64,000 bases of DNA from Mycobacterium sp. GA-1841. Lineage in GTDB: Bacteria > Actinomycetota > Actinomycetes > Mycobacteriales > Mycobacteriaceae. The position numbers and the translations under genes are program-made. The stretch lies in the NCBI RefSeq assembly GCF_001954135.1, contig NZ_MBEQ01000088.1:31311-95310 (forward strand), read 5' to 3'. This document shows, one piece after another, positions 16,570 through 24,396 of the stretch (position 1 is the stretch's first letter; each line of letters begins with the position of its first letter). Below the pieces are notes generated by a model. The model made no database searches. It saw only the letters and a list, made by a program, of their open reading frames with translations, and had not been told where the DNA came from.

Positions 16570-16625
16570 GAGCAGACACAAAACTGCCCATTTTCGCGTG
16601 CGAAGAGGCAGTTTTGTGTCTGCTC
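16570..16625. terminator. Bidirectional terminator palindrome
   Basis: Perfect 19-bp arms, 16570-16588 and 16607-16625, flank an 18-nt loop. The arms carry ACAAAACTGCC / GGCAGTTTTGT, so an A run or T run falls within the stem on either strand. It sits between convergent DUF58 and SpoIIM genes. Confidence 0.75.
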
Positions 16626-16636
16626 GGCGAAGTAGG

Positions 16637-17629
16637 TCAACCCGTCGGGACCACGTCGGGGGCGTCCTCCAGGTCGCCGCTCTCCCCGGCCCGGACGGCC
16701 TTGCGGCCGAAGTGGACCACGTAGCCAAGGAACGCGGCCTCGACGGCGACGCCGATGGCGATCCGCGCCCACGTGGGCAGCGCAGAGGGCGTCACGAGGG
16801 CTTCCACCAGGCCCGAGACGAGCAGCACGACCGCCAGCCCGATCGCGGCCGCGACGACTGCCCGCCCCTGTTCGGCAAGCACCTGGGCGCGGGGCCGGTC
16901 CCCGGGGGCGATCACCGTCCAGCCCAGCCGCATCCCCACCGCCGCGGCCAAAAACACGGCGGTCAGCTCGAGCAACCCGTGCGGGGTGAGCAGACCGAGG
17001 AACAGGCCGCCCTTGCCGGCGCTGAACATCAGCCCGGCGATCATGCCGAGGTTGGCCGCGTTCTGGAACAGCACATAGGGGATGGGCAGCCCGAGCAGGA
17101 TCGCGAAGGCAATGCACTGGGCAGCCACCCAGGAGTTGTTCACCCAGACCTGCAACGCGAACGATCCGGCCGGGTGCTCGCTGTAGTAGGACTCGAAATC
17201 GTGGTTGACCAATTCGTCGATCTCACTGGGGGTTCCGATGGCCGCGTGCACCTCGGGGTTTCCCGACACCCACAGCGCCAGCGCGACGGTCACGATGAAG
17301 AATGCCACCGCCGACCCGAGCCACCACCGCCAGGACCGGTAGGCCACCACCGGGAACGACACCGTCCAGAACCGGACGAACTCGCGCCACAACGGGGCGT
17401 GCGCGCCGGTCACCGCGGCGCGGGCCCGCGCCACCAGCCCGGACAGCCGCCCGATCAACACCGAGTCCTGCGAGGCCGAACGCACCATCGACAGATGCGT
17501 GGAAACCCGTTGATAGAGGTCCACGAGCTCGTCGACTTCGGCGCCGGTCAACTGTCGGCGTCGTTTTACCAACTGCTCCAACCGGTCCCAGGTGGGGCGA
17601 TGGGCCACGACGAACGCATCGACATCCAC
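16637..17629 (-). CDS. Stage II sporulation protein M-like membrane protein (Rv3694c-like)
   Basis: A 330-aa SpoIIM-family membrane protein. The N-terminal 90 residues are cytoplasmic and helical (DAFVVAHRPTWDRLEQLVKRR), followed by about five transmembrane helices containing the family motif NNSWVAAQCIAFAILLG and GLLTPHGLLELTAVF. Mycobacteria do not sporulate like Bacillus, so the role is probably envelope-related, and the family often travels with MoxR and RDD genes as here. GTG at 17629 is supported by a -10 box 7 nt upstream (17642-17637). Confidence 0.88.
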   Translation of the reverse strand: MDVDAFVVAHRPTWDRLEQLVKRRRQLTGAEVDELVDLYQRVSTHLSMVRSASQDSVLIGRLSGLVARARAAVTGAHAPLWREFVRFWTVSFPVVAYRSWRWWLGSAVAFFIVTVALALWVSGNPEVHAAIGTPSEIDELVNHDFESYYSEHPAGSFALQVWVNNSWVAAQCIAFAILLGLPIPYVLFQNAANLGMIAGLMFSAGKGGLFLGLLTPHGLLELTAVFLAAAVGMRLGWTVIAPGDRPRAQVLAEQGRAVVAAAIGLAVVLLVSGLVEALVTPSALPTWARIAIGVAVEAAFLGYVVHFGRKAVRAGESGDLEDAPDVVPTG

Positions 17630-17636
17630 CCGACCA

Positions 17637-17652
17637 AGCCTATCGGTAGCGT
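17637..17652. promoter_or_regulatory. Back-to-back leaderless promoters of spoIIM-like and RDD genes
   Basis: TAGGCT on the minus strand (17642-17637) lies 7 nt before GTG 17629; TAGCGT on the plus strand (17647-17652) lies 8 nt before ATG 17661. Only 4 bp separate the two -10 boxes, so they probably cannot be occupied together. Confidence 0.65.
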
Positions 17653-17660
17653 GTGGCGGT

Positions 17661-18500
17661 ATGGTCTCGCAGCCCGCGCCGGTGGTGACCGGGGACGCCG
17701 TCGTCCTCGATGTCGCGATCGCCCAGCTGCCGGTGCGCACGCTGGCCGCCCTGATCGACATCGTGGTGATCGCGGTTGGCTATGTCATCGGCGTGGTGTT
17801 GTGGTCGATCACGCTGAGTCAACTCGACGATGCGCTGTCGGCGGCCATCCTGATCATCTTCACGGTGCTGGCCCTCGTCGGGTATCCGGTGGTGATGGAG
17901 ACCGCGACGCGGGGCCGCTCGCTGGGCAAGATGGCGCTGGGGCTGCGCGTGGTGGCCTCCGACGGCGGTCCGGAACGCTTCCGCCAGGCCCTGTTTCGCG
18001 GGCTGGCCGGCTTCGTCGAGATCTGGATGCTCACCGGTGGGCCCGCGGTGATCTGCAGTCTGTTGTCGGCCAAGGGCAAGCGCCTCGGTGACATCTTCGC
18101 CGGCACCGTGGTGATCAGTGAGCGGGGACCGAAGCTGAATCCGCCGCCGGTCATGCCCCCGCCGCTGGCGTGGTGGGCGTCCTCGCTGCAACTGTCCGGC
18201 CTCGGCCCCGAACAGGCCGAACTGGCCCGGCAGTTCCTGTCCCGCTCGGCACAACTCGACCCCCGGATACGTCACGAGATGGGCCGGCGGATCTTCGCCG
18301 AAGTGGCCGCACGCATCTCACCCCCGCCGCCGCCCGGGGCGCCGCCGGAGTACGTGTTGGCCGCGGTGCTGGCCGAGCGGCACCGTCGTGCCCTGGCCCG
18401 GTTGATGCCACCAGCCCCACCGATCGCGTTCCCGGCGCCCTATTCGGGTTACCCACCATCGGCACCGCCACCGAACAGCGGGTTTGCTCCGCCGGGATAG
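17661..18500 (+). CDS. RDD-family membrane protein (Rv3695-like)
   Basis: A 279-aa protein with an N-terminal RDD domain of three helices. The diagnostic residues are present: Arg and Asp in LPVRTLAALIDIVVIA and Asp in KRLGDIFAGTVVI, after GRSLGKMALGLRVV. The second half is cytoplasmic, helical, then a Pro/Ala-rich tail. RDD proteins are thought to transport ions or to be accessory membrane proteins. The close divergent position to the SpoIIM gene recurs in mycobacteria. The leaderless -10 box fixes the start. Confidence 0.88.
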   Translation: MVSQPAPVVTGDAVVLDVAIAQLPVRTLAALIDIVVIAVGYVIGVVLWSITLSQLDDALSAAILIIFTVLALVGYPVVMETATRGRSLGKMALGLRVVASDGGPERFRQALFRGLAGFVEIWMLTGGPAVICSLLSAKGKRLGDIFAGTVVISERGPKLNPPPVMPPPLAWWASSLQLSGLGPEQAELARQFLSRSAQLDPRIRHEMGRRIFAEVAARISPPPPPGAPPEYVLAAVLAERHRRALARLMPPAPPIAFPAPYSGYPPSAPPPNSGFAPPG

Positions 18501-18505
18501 CTGTA

Positions 18506-18546
18506 TGGGACATCACTGTCTCATTATGGCGCAAATGTGTTAGATT
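18506..18546 (+). promoter_or_regulatory. lfrR promoter and candidate operator
   Basis: TAGATT (18541-18546) lies 7 nt before the lfrR ATG. The near-palindrome TGGGACA (18506-18512) / TGTCTCA (18517-18523) lies in the -35 region and is a plausible binding site for LfrR, which represses its own operon in M. smegmatis. Confidence 0.55.
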
Positions 18547-18553
18547 TTGACGC

Positions 18554-19138
18554 ATGACCAGTTCGGCGACGGTACACAGCGGACCGCGTGAGCGCACCCG
18601 CAAGGCGATCCTCGATGCCGCCATGACGGTGCTGGCCGACAATCCGTCGGCGTCCCTGACCGACATCGCCACCACCGCCGACGTCGGCCGCAGCACCGTG
18701 CACCGGTACTACCCGGAACGCACGGATCTGTTGCGCGCCCTGGCCCGTCACGTGCACGAGCTCAGCAATGCGGCCATCGACCGCGCCGATCCCACCCACG
18801 GGCCGGCCTATGACGCCCTCCGCCGGGTGGTGGAGAGCCAACTCGACCTCGGCCCGATCGTGCTGTTCGTCTACAGCGAGCCGTCGATCCTGGCCGACCG
18901 CGAGCTGGCGGCGCACCTGGACACCGGCGACGAGGCGATCGTCGAGGTACTCAACCGAGCCTCGGTGGACCGGCCCGAATACCCGCCGTACCCGCCCGGC
19001 TGGGCCCGGCGCGTGTTCTGGGCCCTGCTGGATGCCGGCTACGAAGCCGCCAAACAGGACGGCACACCGCGCCACCAAATCGTCGACGCCATCATGACCA
19101 GCCTCACCGCGGGCACCGTGAATCTCCCGCGCGGCTGA
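18554..19138 (+). CDS. lfrR: TetR-family repressor LfrR
   Basis: A 194-aa TetR regulator. The N-terminal helix-turn-helix (about 20-60) contains SLTDIATTADVGRSTVHRYYPERTDLLRAL, and the C-terminal half would bind ligand and dimerise. Gene order (RDD gene, TetR, DHA2 efflux pump, later glpK) and my recollection of M. smegmatis LfrR (MSMEG_6223) agree closely, including the segment RRVVESQLDLGPIVLFVY. LfrR represses lfrA and releases DNA on binding cationic dyes or similar drugs. It is 24 nt upstream of lfrA. Confidence 0.86.
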   Translation: MTSSATVHSGPRERTRKAILDAAMTVLADNPSASLTDIATTADVGRSTVHRYYPERTDLLRALARHVHELSNAAIDRADPTHGPAYDALRRVVESQLDLGPIVLFVYSEPSILADRELAAHLDTGDEAIVEVLNRASVDRPEYPPYPPGWARRVFWALLDAGYEAAKQDGTPRHQIVDAIMTSLTAGTVNLPRG

Positions 19139-19162
19139 CCCCACTTTTCTGGAGCTCCCCGA

Positions 19163-20671
19163 ATGTCCACCCGCCTCGACGGCTCGCCGTCGGTCTCCAC
19201 CCCCAAACGCGCCTGGGTGGCCCTGGCTGTCCTGGCGCTGCCCGTGCTGTTGATCGCGATCGACAACACCGTGTTGGCTTTCGCACTGCCGTCGATCGCC
19301 GAGGATTTCCGGCCCCCGGCCTCCACCCAGCTGTGGATCGTCGACGTCTACTCCCTGGTGTTGGCGGCGCTGCTGGTCGCCATGGGTGGTCTCGGTGACC
19401 GGTTCGGCCGACGCCGGCTGCTGTTGATCGGCGCCACCGGCTTCGCGGCGATGTCCGTGGCGGCCGCATTCGCGCCGAGTGCCCAGTACCTGGTGCTGGC
19501 GCGCGCCGTGCTCGGCGTGTTCGGCGCCATGTTGATGCCGTCGACGCTGTCGCTGATCCGCAACATCTTCACCGACGCGTCGGCCCGCCGGCTCGCGATC
19601 GCGATCTGGGCTTCCTGCTTCACCGCCGGATCCACCCTGGGCCCGATCGTCGGCGGGGCGCTGCTGCAACACTTCCATTGGGGCTCGGTCTTTTTGGTGG
19701 CCGTACCGATCCTGTTGCCCCTGCTGATCCTGGGCCCCAAGCTGGTGCCCGAATCGCGTGACCCCAATCCCGGTCCGCTCGATCTGGTCAGCGTGGCGTT
19801 GTCGTTCACCGCGATGCTGCCGTTCGTCTGGGCGATCAAGACCGCCGCCCATGACGGGTTGTCGGTCGTCGTCGCGGCGGCGTTCGTCGCCGGCATCGGC
19901 TCGGCCGCCCTGTTCGTTCGCCGGCAGCGGCGCAGCGCCACCCCGATGCTCGACATCGGCCTGTTCTCCTACGGCCCGTTCAGCTCGTCGATCCTGGCGA
20001 ACTTCCTGTCCATCGTGGGGTTGATCGGGTTCATCTTCTTCATCTCGCAGCACCTGCAGCTGGTACTCGGACTGTCGCCGCTCACCGCGGGCCTGGTGAC
20101 GCTGCCCGGCGCGGTGGTGTCGATGATTGCCGGCATCGCCGTGGTGCAGGCCGCGAAACGTTTTGCGCCGCAGACGTTGATGATCACCGGGCTGATTTTC
20201 GTGGCCGCCGGGTTCATCCTGATCCTGCTGTTCCGCCACGATCTCTCGGTGGTCGCGGTGATCGTGTCGTTCGTCGTGCTCGAACTCGGCGTCGGCATCT
20301 CCCAGACGGTATCGAACGACACCATCGTCGCCTCGGTGCCGGCCGCCAAAGCCGGTGCGGCATCAGCTGTCTCGGAGACCGCCTATGAGTTGGGCGCGGT
20401 GGTGGGCACCGCGACCCTGGGCACCATCTTCACCGCGTTCTACCGCAACAACATTGCGTTGCCGGCCGGTTTGAGCCCGACGCAGGCCGCCGACGCCGGT
20501 GAGAGCATCGGCGGGGCGGTGTCGGTGGCGGCGGACGTGCCCGCGGCCACCGCGGCCCAACTGCTGGAGTCGGCCCGCACAGCGTTCGATTCCGGCATCG
20601 CCCCGACGGCCATCATCGCCGCAGTGCTGGTGTTGGCGGCCGCCGGGATCGTGGCCGCGGCATTCCGCTGA
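19163..20671 (+). CDS. lfrA: Multidrug efflux pump LfrA (MFS, DHA2 family)
   Basis: A 502-aa proton-driven drug exporter with 14 predicted transmembrane helices. The first helix has AIDNTVLAFALPSI (motif D1), the loop 2-3 has GDRFGRRR (motif A), and helix 5 has SCFTAGSTLGPIVGGALL (motif C of antiporters). In M. smegmatis LfrA exports ethidium, acriflavine and fluoroquinolones; intrinsic low-level resistance is expected here by orthology. Expression should follow lfrR in one operon. M. tuberculosis lacks an orthologue at this place. Confidence 0.88.
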   Translation: MSTRLDGSPSVSTPKRAWVALAVLALPVLLIAIDNTVLAFALPSIAEDFRPPASTQLWIVDVYSLVLAALLVAMGGLGDRFGRRRLLLIGATGFAAMSVAAAFAPSAQYLVLARAVLGVFGAMLMPSTLSLIRNIFTDASARRLAIAIWASCFTAGSTLGPIVGGALLQHFHWGSVFLVAVPILLPLLILGPKLVPESRDPNPGPLDLVSVALSFTAMLPFVWAIKTAAHDGLSVVVAAAFVAGIGSAALFVRRQRRSATPMLDIGLFSYGPFSSSILANFLSIVGLIGFIFFISQHLQLVLGLSPLTAGLVTLPGAVVSMIAGIAVVQAAKRFAPQTLMITGLIFVAAGFILILLFRHDLSVVAVIVSFVVLELGVGISQTVSNDTIVASVPAAKAGAASAVSETAYELGAVVGTATLGTIFTAFYRNNIALPAGLSPTQAADAGESIGGAVSVAADVPAATAAQLLESARTAFDSGIAPTAIIAAVLVLAAAGIVAAAFR

Positions 20672-20738
20672 TCGACGGCAGGCGATATGATCTCCCTAAT
20701 TCTGGATACGCGTGTTTCCACAATAGGGGGATGGCGGG

Positions 20739-21689
20739 ATGACCGACGTGATCGACCAGACCAGGATGGGCCGTCGAGCCCAGCAGTATCTGCCCGATTG
20801 GCAGCACACCACACCGACGCTGACCACCGCGCAGACCCGCATCCCGATCAACACGCCGATGCGGGAGGACTCCGCCCGGTGTGACCGCACCCAAGTGCAG
20901 GACGCCTTCGACGGCTGGGCGGCAGCCGGATCGGCGGCCAATGTCGCCATGCAACTGGGCTGGCCAGAAGTTGCCTACGGCGTCATGGAGTCCAAGGTCG
21001 AGTCCGGGGCGCTGATGAAGCATCCCTGGAAACGCCTGCGCACCACCGAGCAGTACCTCGCGGTCGCGATTCTGGGGACCGACGAAGAACGCGCCGCCTA
21101 CCGCAAGGCGATCGACAGCGCACACCGCATGGTGCGCAACACTGCGACCTCACCCGTGAAATACAACGCGTTCAACCCGGAGCTTCAACTGTGGGTCGCC
21201 GCCTGCCTCTACATCGGCTTCGAGGACACCCACCAACTACTCCACGGCAGGATGAACGAGGAGCAGGCCGAGCAGTTCTATCAGTCCTCCAGCACGCTGG
21301 GCACCACGTTGCAGGTGACTGCCGACATGTGGCCGGCCTCGCGCAAGGAGTTCGACCACTACTGGAACGTCGCCTGCCAGCGGGTGACGTTCGACGACGC
21401 CCAAAAGCAATTCATCAACGATCTGATCGACCTGAAGATGATCACCCCGACGCTCGGGCTGCCGCTACGAGGGCTGTTGCGGTTCCTCACGATCGGATTC
21501 CTCGCTCCGCTGTTCCGCGAAAAGCTCGGATTGGCCTGGAGCGCCAAGGATCAGCGGCGGTTCGACAACCTGTTCCTGTTCGTCGGCTTCGTCAACCGGT
21601 TCCTGCCACGGCCACTGCGGTTCTCCGCGTTCTACCTCATCATGCGCGATTTCCGGCTGCGGCTGCGCGAAAACAAGGCCCTCATCTAA
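20739..21689 (+). CDS. MpaB/Lcp-type oxygenase (DUF2236 family)
   Basis: A 316-aa protein of the DUF2236 superfamily, which includes fungal MpaB' and bacterial latex-clearing oxygenases. The helical core contains AHRMVRNTATSPVKYNAFNPELQLWVAACLY, with the conserved pattern of a His-containing helix followed by ELxLWVxA, and TRPFR-type C-terminal region RFLPRPLRFSAFYLIM. Heme binding is inferred from the family. It heads a compact run with three tiny membrane proteins (gaps 20, 12 and 3 nt), suggesting a membrane-bound oxidation unit. The substrate is unknown. Confidence 0.75.
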   Translation: MTDVIDQTRMGRRAQQYLPDWQHTTPTLTTAQTRIPINTPMREDSARCDRTQVQDAFDGWAAAGSAANVAMQLGWPEVAYGVMESKVESGALMKHPWKRLRTTEQYLAVAILGTDEERAAYRKAIDSAHRMVRNTATSPVKYNAFNPELQLWVAACLYIGFEDTHQLLHGRMNEEQAEQFYQSSSTLGTTLQVTADMWPASRKEFDHYWNVACQRVTFDDAQKQFINDLIDLKMITPTLGLPLRGLLRFLTIGFLAPLFREKLGLAWSAKDQRRFDNLFLFVGFVNRFLPRPLRFSAFYLIMRDFRLRLRENKALI

Positions 21690-21709
21690 GGCACAGAAGG
21701 ACATTCGAC

Positions 21710-21937
21710 ATGTTGAGAACCATCGGCCGCATCCTGGATCACAAGATGAAGGTCTCCGAGTACATCGGAACCCTGATCCTCATCGGGATCCCGTACGGAA
21801 TCATCGGGGTGGTGTGGACCCTGACCCACACCTCTCACCTGTCCCAGATCGACAGCGCCTGGGACCAGGTCATTTCTTTTCTGGGGTCGATCGTGTGCTG
21901 GCCCGTGCTGATCTTCGCGAACGTGACGATGACCTAG
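21710..21937 (+). CDS. Small two-helix membrane protein, copy 1
   Basis: A 75-aa protein with two transmembrane helices, ending SIVCWPVLIFANVTMT. It is a clear paralogue of the 72-aa protein at 22145 (shared KxSEYxGxLILIGIPY start, LTHTxHL, FLGSIVCWPVL end). It begins 20 nt after the oxygenase, with GAAGG as a likely ribosome site. Function unknown; a membrane anchor or subunit for the oxygenase is one possibility. Confidence 0.78.
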   Translation: MLRTIGRILDHKMKVSEYIGTLILIGIPYGIIGVVWTLTHTSHLSQIDSAWDQVISFLGSIVCWPVLIFANVTMT

Positions 21938-21949
21938 GAGGACACCCGA

Positions 21950-22141
21950 ATGATGGTTTTGGTCCGGCTCATCGACGTCGGCATGGAGTATGTGAAGTTG
22001 TTGCTCGGACTCAACGGCGGGCCGGCGCGCCGCACCTTGGCCTGGATCTCTTTCCTGTCATTGATATGCGCGGGCGTGGCACTCATCGCGTGGGGCGTGT
22101 GGGCCATCCCGATGCTCGTCGACACCCTGAACGGACACTGA
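21950..22141 (+). CDS. Small membrane protein between two paralogues
   Basis: A 63-aa protein with an amphipathic start (MMVLVRLIDVGMEYVKLLLGLNGG), a basic turn PARRTLAW and a C-terminal transmembrane segment. It is unrelated to its two neighbours. AGGAGG lies 6-8 nt upstream of the ATG at 21950, a strong ribosome site. Function unknown. Confidence 0.72.
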   Translation: MMVLVRLIDVGMEYVKLLLGLNGGPARRTLAWISFLSLICAGVALIAWGVWAIPMLVDTLNGH

Positions 22142-22144
22142 GCG

Positions 22145-22363
22145 ATGATCGGCAAGATCCTGGACCACGAGATGAAGTTCTCCGAGTTTCTCGGGCTGCT
22201 GATCCTGATCGGGATTCCCTACTTCCTCGTCGGTGTCGGATGGACGCTCACCCACACCGCACACCTGGACGGCATCCACAGCAACACCGACAAGGTGGTC
22301 TCGTTCCTCGGCTCGATCGTGTGCTGGCCGGTGCTGCTGATCTCCAACGTGACAATGACCTGA
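22145..22363 (+). CDS. Small two-helix membrane protein, copy 2
   Basis: A 72-aa paralogue of the protein at 21710, starting MIGKILDHEMKFSEFLG and ending SIVCWPVLLISNVTMT. It begins 3 nt after the preceding gene, so translation is probably coupled. It closes the four-gene run; a palindrome terminator follows. Confidence 0.78.
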   Translation: MIGKILDHEMKFSEFLGLLILIGIPYFLVGVGWTLTHTAHLDGIHSNTDKVVSFLGSIVCWPVLLISNVTMT

Positions 22364-22375
22364 GCGCTGCGATCA

Positions 22376-22432
22376 CGAAAGTGACGCTATGGCCGTAGTT
22401 TTCGACGCGTAACCACCTCAGCGTCACTTTCG
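22376..22432. terminator. Palindromic bidirectional terminator (CGAAAGTGACG family)
   Basis: CGAAAGTGACGCT (22376-22388) and AGCGTCACTTTCG (22420-22432) are perfect 13-bp arms around a 31-nt loop, between convergent genes. The outer 11 bp recur in the palindrome at 55901-55957. Confidence 0.7.
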
Positions 22433-22439
22433 CCGGAGA

Positions 22440-23753
22440 TCAGGCGCTGATCCAGTTTCCGTGGAACCCGTACGGAACGCGTTGCGGCAGTTTGATGGTC
22501 GCGACGGGCTTTCCGCTGAAGTCCGACGCATCGAGGATCACCAGATCGCTGCCGTCGCGCTCGGGGTTGTAGACGTAGCCCAGATACCAGCCGTTGCTCT
22601 CGTCGGCCGGGCCCGCCCCGGGGACGAACACCGCCTCTCCGGGTCCACCGGAGCCGAGCTCGTGACGGACACCTGCACCAGTGCGCAGGTCATAGCGGAT
22701 CCAGGCTTTGTCCGCGACGGACACCGCGTACTTGGCAGGCAGACCGGCCAGCCGATCGTCGATGCGGGGGAACTCGACCCCGAGTTCGTCGAGCTGGCGT
22801 TCGCGGATGGTTCCGGCGGCCAGGTCGATCCGCCACTCCCACAGCTTGCCTTCGACATCGAAGCCACCGTCATTGCGCCACATCTCAGGGTATCGAACCG
22901 CCTGCAGCACAATCGAATTGCCGTCATCATGGGCGTTGGCGACGTGGAAAACGTAGCACGAGTCGATGTCGAACCAGCGGATCGAGGCGTCCGGATCGTC
23001 GCGACGCAGCACACCGAACCGGGCACCGTAGTCATCGCTCCAGCGGTAGGGCATGCCGCTTTCGCCCTCGGCCACCGCGACGTCCAGGTCGAACACCACC
23101 GGCAGATCCATGAAGATGACGTGGCTTGCCGTCATCGCGAAGTCGTGCATCATGGTGTGCGCCTTGACATCCACCGGTCGATTGACGATCAGGTCGCCGT
23201 TGGCGTCGGCCCGGTGGTAGGTGACGTAGGGCTCGAAGATGCTGCCGTAGGAGAAGAAGTGCAGCTCGCCGGTCGTCGGGCAGATCTTGGGATGCGCGGT
23301 CATCGAGTCGATGAGCTTGCCGCCGAAGTCGTAGGCGCCCACGGTTTCCAGGTCGTTGGTGATCTCGTAGGGCAGTGAGGACTCCACCAGCGCCAGGGTC
23401 TTGCCCGCGTGGTTGACGACGTGGGTGTTGGCGACGGAGGAGCGCAGGTTGCGGGTGCCGTCGTCGTTGTACAGCCGGAAGTCCTCGATGAAGCTGTCGG
23501 TGCACACCCAGCGGTTGCGGTACCACTTGGCCGCGCCGTTCTCGATGCGGACACCGTGGATCATTCCGTCGCCGGTGAACCAGTGCTGCCCCGCCTGGCG
23601 CGGGTTGGGCCCGTTTCGCAGGTACCAGCCGTCGAGTTCGGCGGGGATCGCGCCATCGACGGGCAGGTCGTATTCGGTGAGTTCGTCGGCGACGGGCGCG
23701 TAGTTACCGCGCCGGAAGAAGTCGGTTTGACCGATGGGCAGTGCGGAAGTCAT
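22440..23753 (-). CDS. Carotenoid (retinal-forming type) oxygenase
   Basis: A 437-aa member of the carotenoid cleavage oxygenase family, iron-dependent enzymes that split polyene or stilbene double bonds. Four His iron ligands are identifiable: AHPKICP (about 172), MHDFAM (about 222), YVFHVANAH (about 289) and YGFHGNW at the C-terminus. The N-terminal DGWYLRNGPNP is typical. ATG at 23753 is used since upstream starts would cross the operator. The divergent PadR-type regulator probably controls it. The substrate is unknown; M. tuberculosis has a related enzyme, Rv0654. Confidence 0.9.
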   Translation of the reverse strand: MTSALPIGQTDFFRRGNYAPVADELTEYDLPVDGAIPAELDGWYLRNGPNPRQAGQHWFTGDGMIHGVRIENGAAKWYRNRWVCTDSFIEDFRLYNDDGTRNLRSSVANTHVVNHAGKTLALVESSLPYEITNDLETVGAYDFGGKLIDSMTAHPKICPTTGELHFFSYGSIFEPYVTYHRADANGDLIVNRPVDVKAHTMMHDFAMTASHVIFMDLPVVFDLDVAVAEGESGMPYRWSDDYGARFGVLRRDDPDASIRWFDIDSCYVFHVANAHDDGNSIVLQAVRYPEMWRNDGGFDVEGKLWEWRIDLAAGTIRERQLDELGVEFPRIDDRLAGLPAKYAVSVADKAWIRYDLRTGAGVRHELGSGGPGEAVFVPGAGPADESNGWYLGYVYNPERDGSDLVILDASDFSGKPVATIKLPQRVPYGFHGNWISA

Positions 23754-23777
23754 GCATTCACGGTGACATTCCACAAC

Positions 23778-23804
23778 TGACATGTCAATAGTGAAATGTA
23801 GGCT
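23778..23804. promoter_or_regulatory. Divergent control region: TGACATGTCA palindrome and leaderless -10
   Basis: TGACATGTCA (23778-23787) is a perfect 10-bp palindrome midway between the carotenoid oxygenase and PadR genes, with ATGT/ACAT halves like many PadR operators. TAGGCT (23799-23804) lies 6 nt before the padR ATG at 23811. The minus strand reads TTGACA across the palindrome, a possible -35 for the oxygenase. Confidence 0.6.
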
Positions 23805-23810
23805 GCCCTC

Positions 23811-24326
23811 ATGAGTCTGCGGATGGCGACACTTGGCCTGTTGGCACAGCACCCGGGCAGCGGGTACGACCTGCTCAAGCGGTTCGAGAAATCGATGGCC
23901 AACGTCTGGCCGGCCACCCAGAGCCAGCTGTACGGCGAGCTCAACAAGCTGGCCGACGCCGGCCTGATCGAGGTGTCGGCCATCGGACCACGCGGCCGCA
24001 AGGAGTACCGGATCACGCCCGCCGGCCGCAGCGAACTGCAGCACTGGATCACCAACCCTGCCGACGACCCACCCGAGCGCAGCGCCGCCCTGCTGCGGCT
24101 GTTCCTGCTCGGCGAAATATCCCGGGATCAGGCACTCGCCCACCTCGAGGCAGTGGCCGCGCACGCCGACGCGGAAGTCGCACGCCTCAAAGAACTGGAG
24201 GCGTCCATCCCCTGGCCCGATGCCGACGACCTCTACGGGCACGCCGTCCTGGAATACGGCCTGCGCCTCAACACCATGCAGGCCCAGTGGGCCCGGTGGC
24301 TCACGAAGACTATCGACAAACGATAG
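23811..24326 (+). CDS. PadR-family transcriptional regulator
   Basis: A 171-aa PadR regulator. The winged helix (about 1-80) contains LLAQHPGSGYDLLKRFEKS and SQLYGELNKLADAGLIE; the C-terminal helical half (about 90-171) is the Vir-type dimerisation arm. It is divergent from the carotenoid oxygenase across a perfect palindrome, so it is the likely repressor of that gene and itself. The signal is probably a phenolic or apolar small molecule, by family habit only. Leaderless start. Confidence 0.87.
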   Translation: MSLRMATLGLLAQHPGSGYDLLKRFEKSMANVWPATQSQLYGELNKLADAGLIEVSAIGPRGRKEYRITPAGRSELQHWITNPADDPPERSAALLRLFLLGEISRDQALAHLEAVAAHADAEVARLKELEASIPWPDADDLYGHAVLEYGLRLNTMQAQWARWLTKTIDKR

Positions 24327-24342
24327 ATCTCGATATATCGTT
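24319..24342 (+). promoter_or_regulatory. Palindromic operator upstream of second PadR gene
   Basis: CGATATATCG (24331-24340) is a perfect 10-bp palindrome, and AACGATA (24319-24325) / TATCGTT (24336-24342) form a wider inverted repeat. It overlaps the stop of the first padR gene and lies 55 nt before the next ATG, a likely autoregulatory PadR site. Confidence 0.6.
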
Positions 24343-24396
24343 GACGCATCGGAAGCGCGGACCGCGCTCCCCTACGACAACGAAGGAGTCATTCCA

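Noticed and set aside
18524..20239. Very long open frame (571 codons) antisense to lfrR-lfrA
   Set aside because: It has Gln/Arg/Gly-rich composition typical of an antisense shadow in high-GC DNA; LfrR and LfrA on the plus strand have full family motifs.
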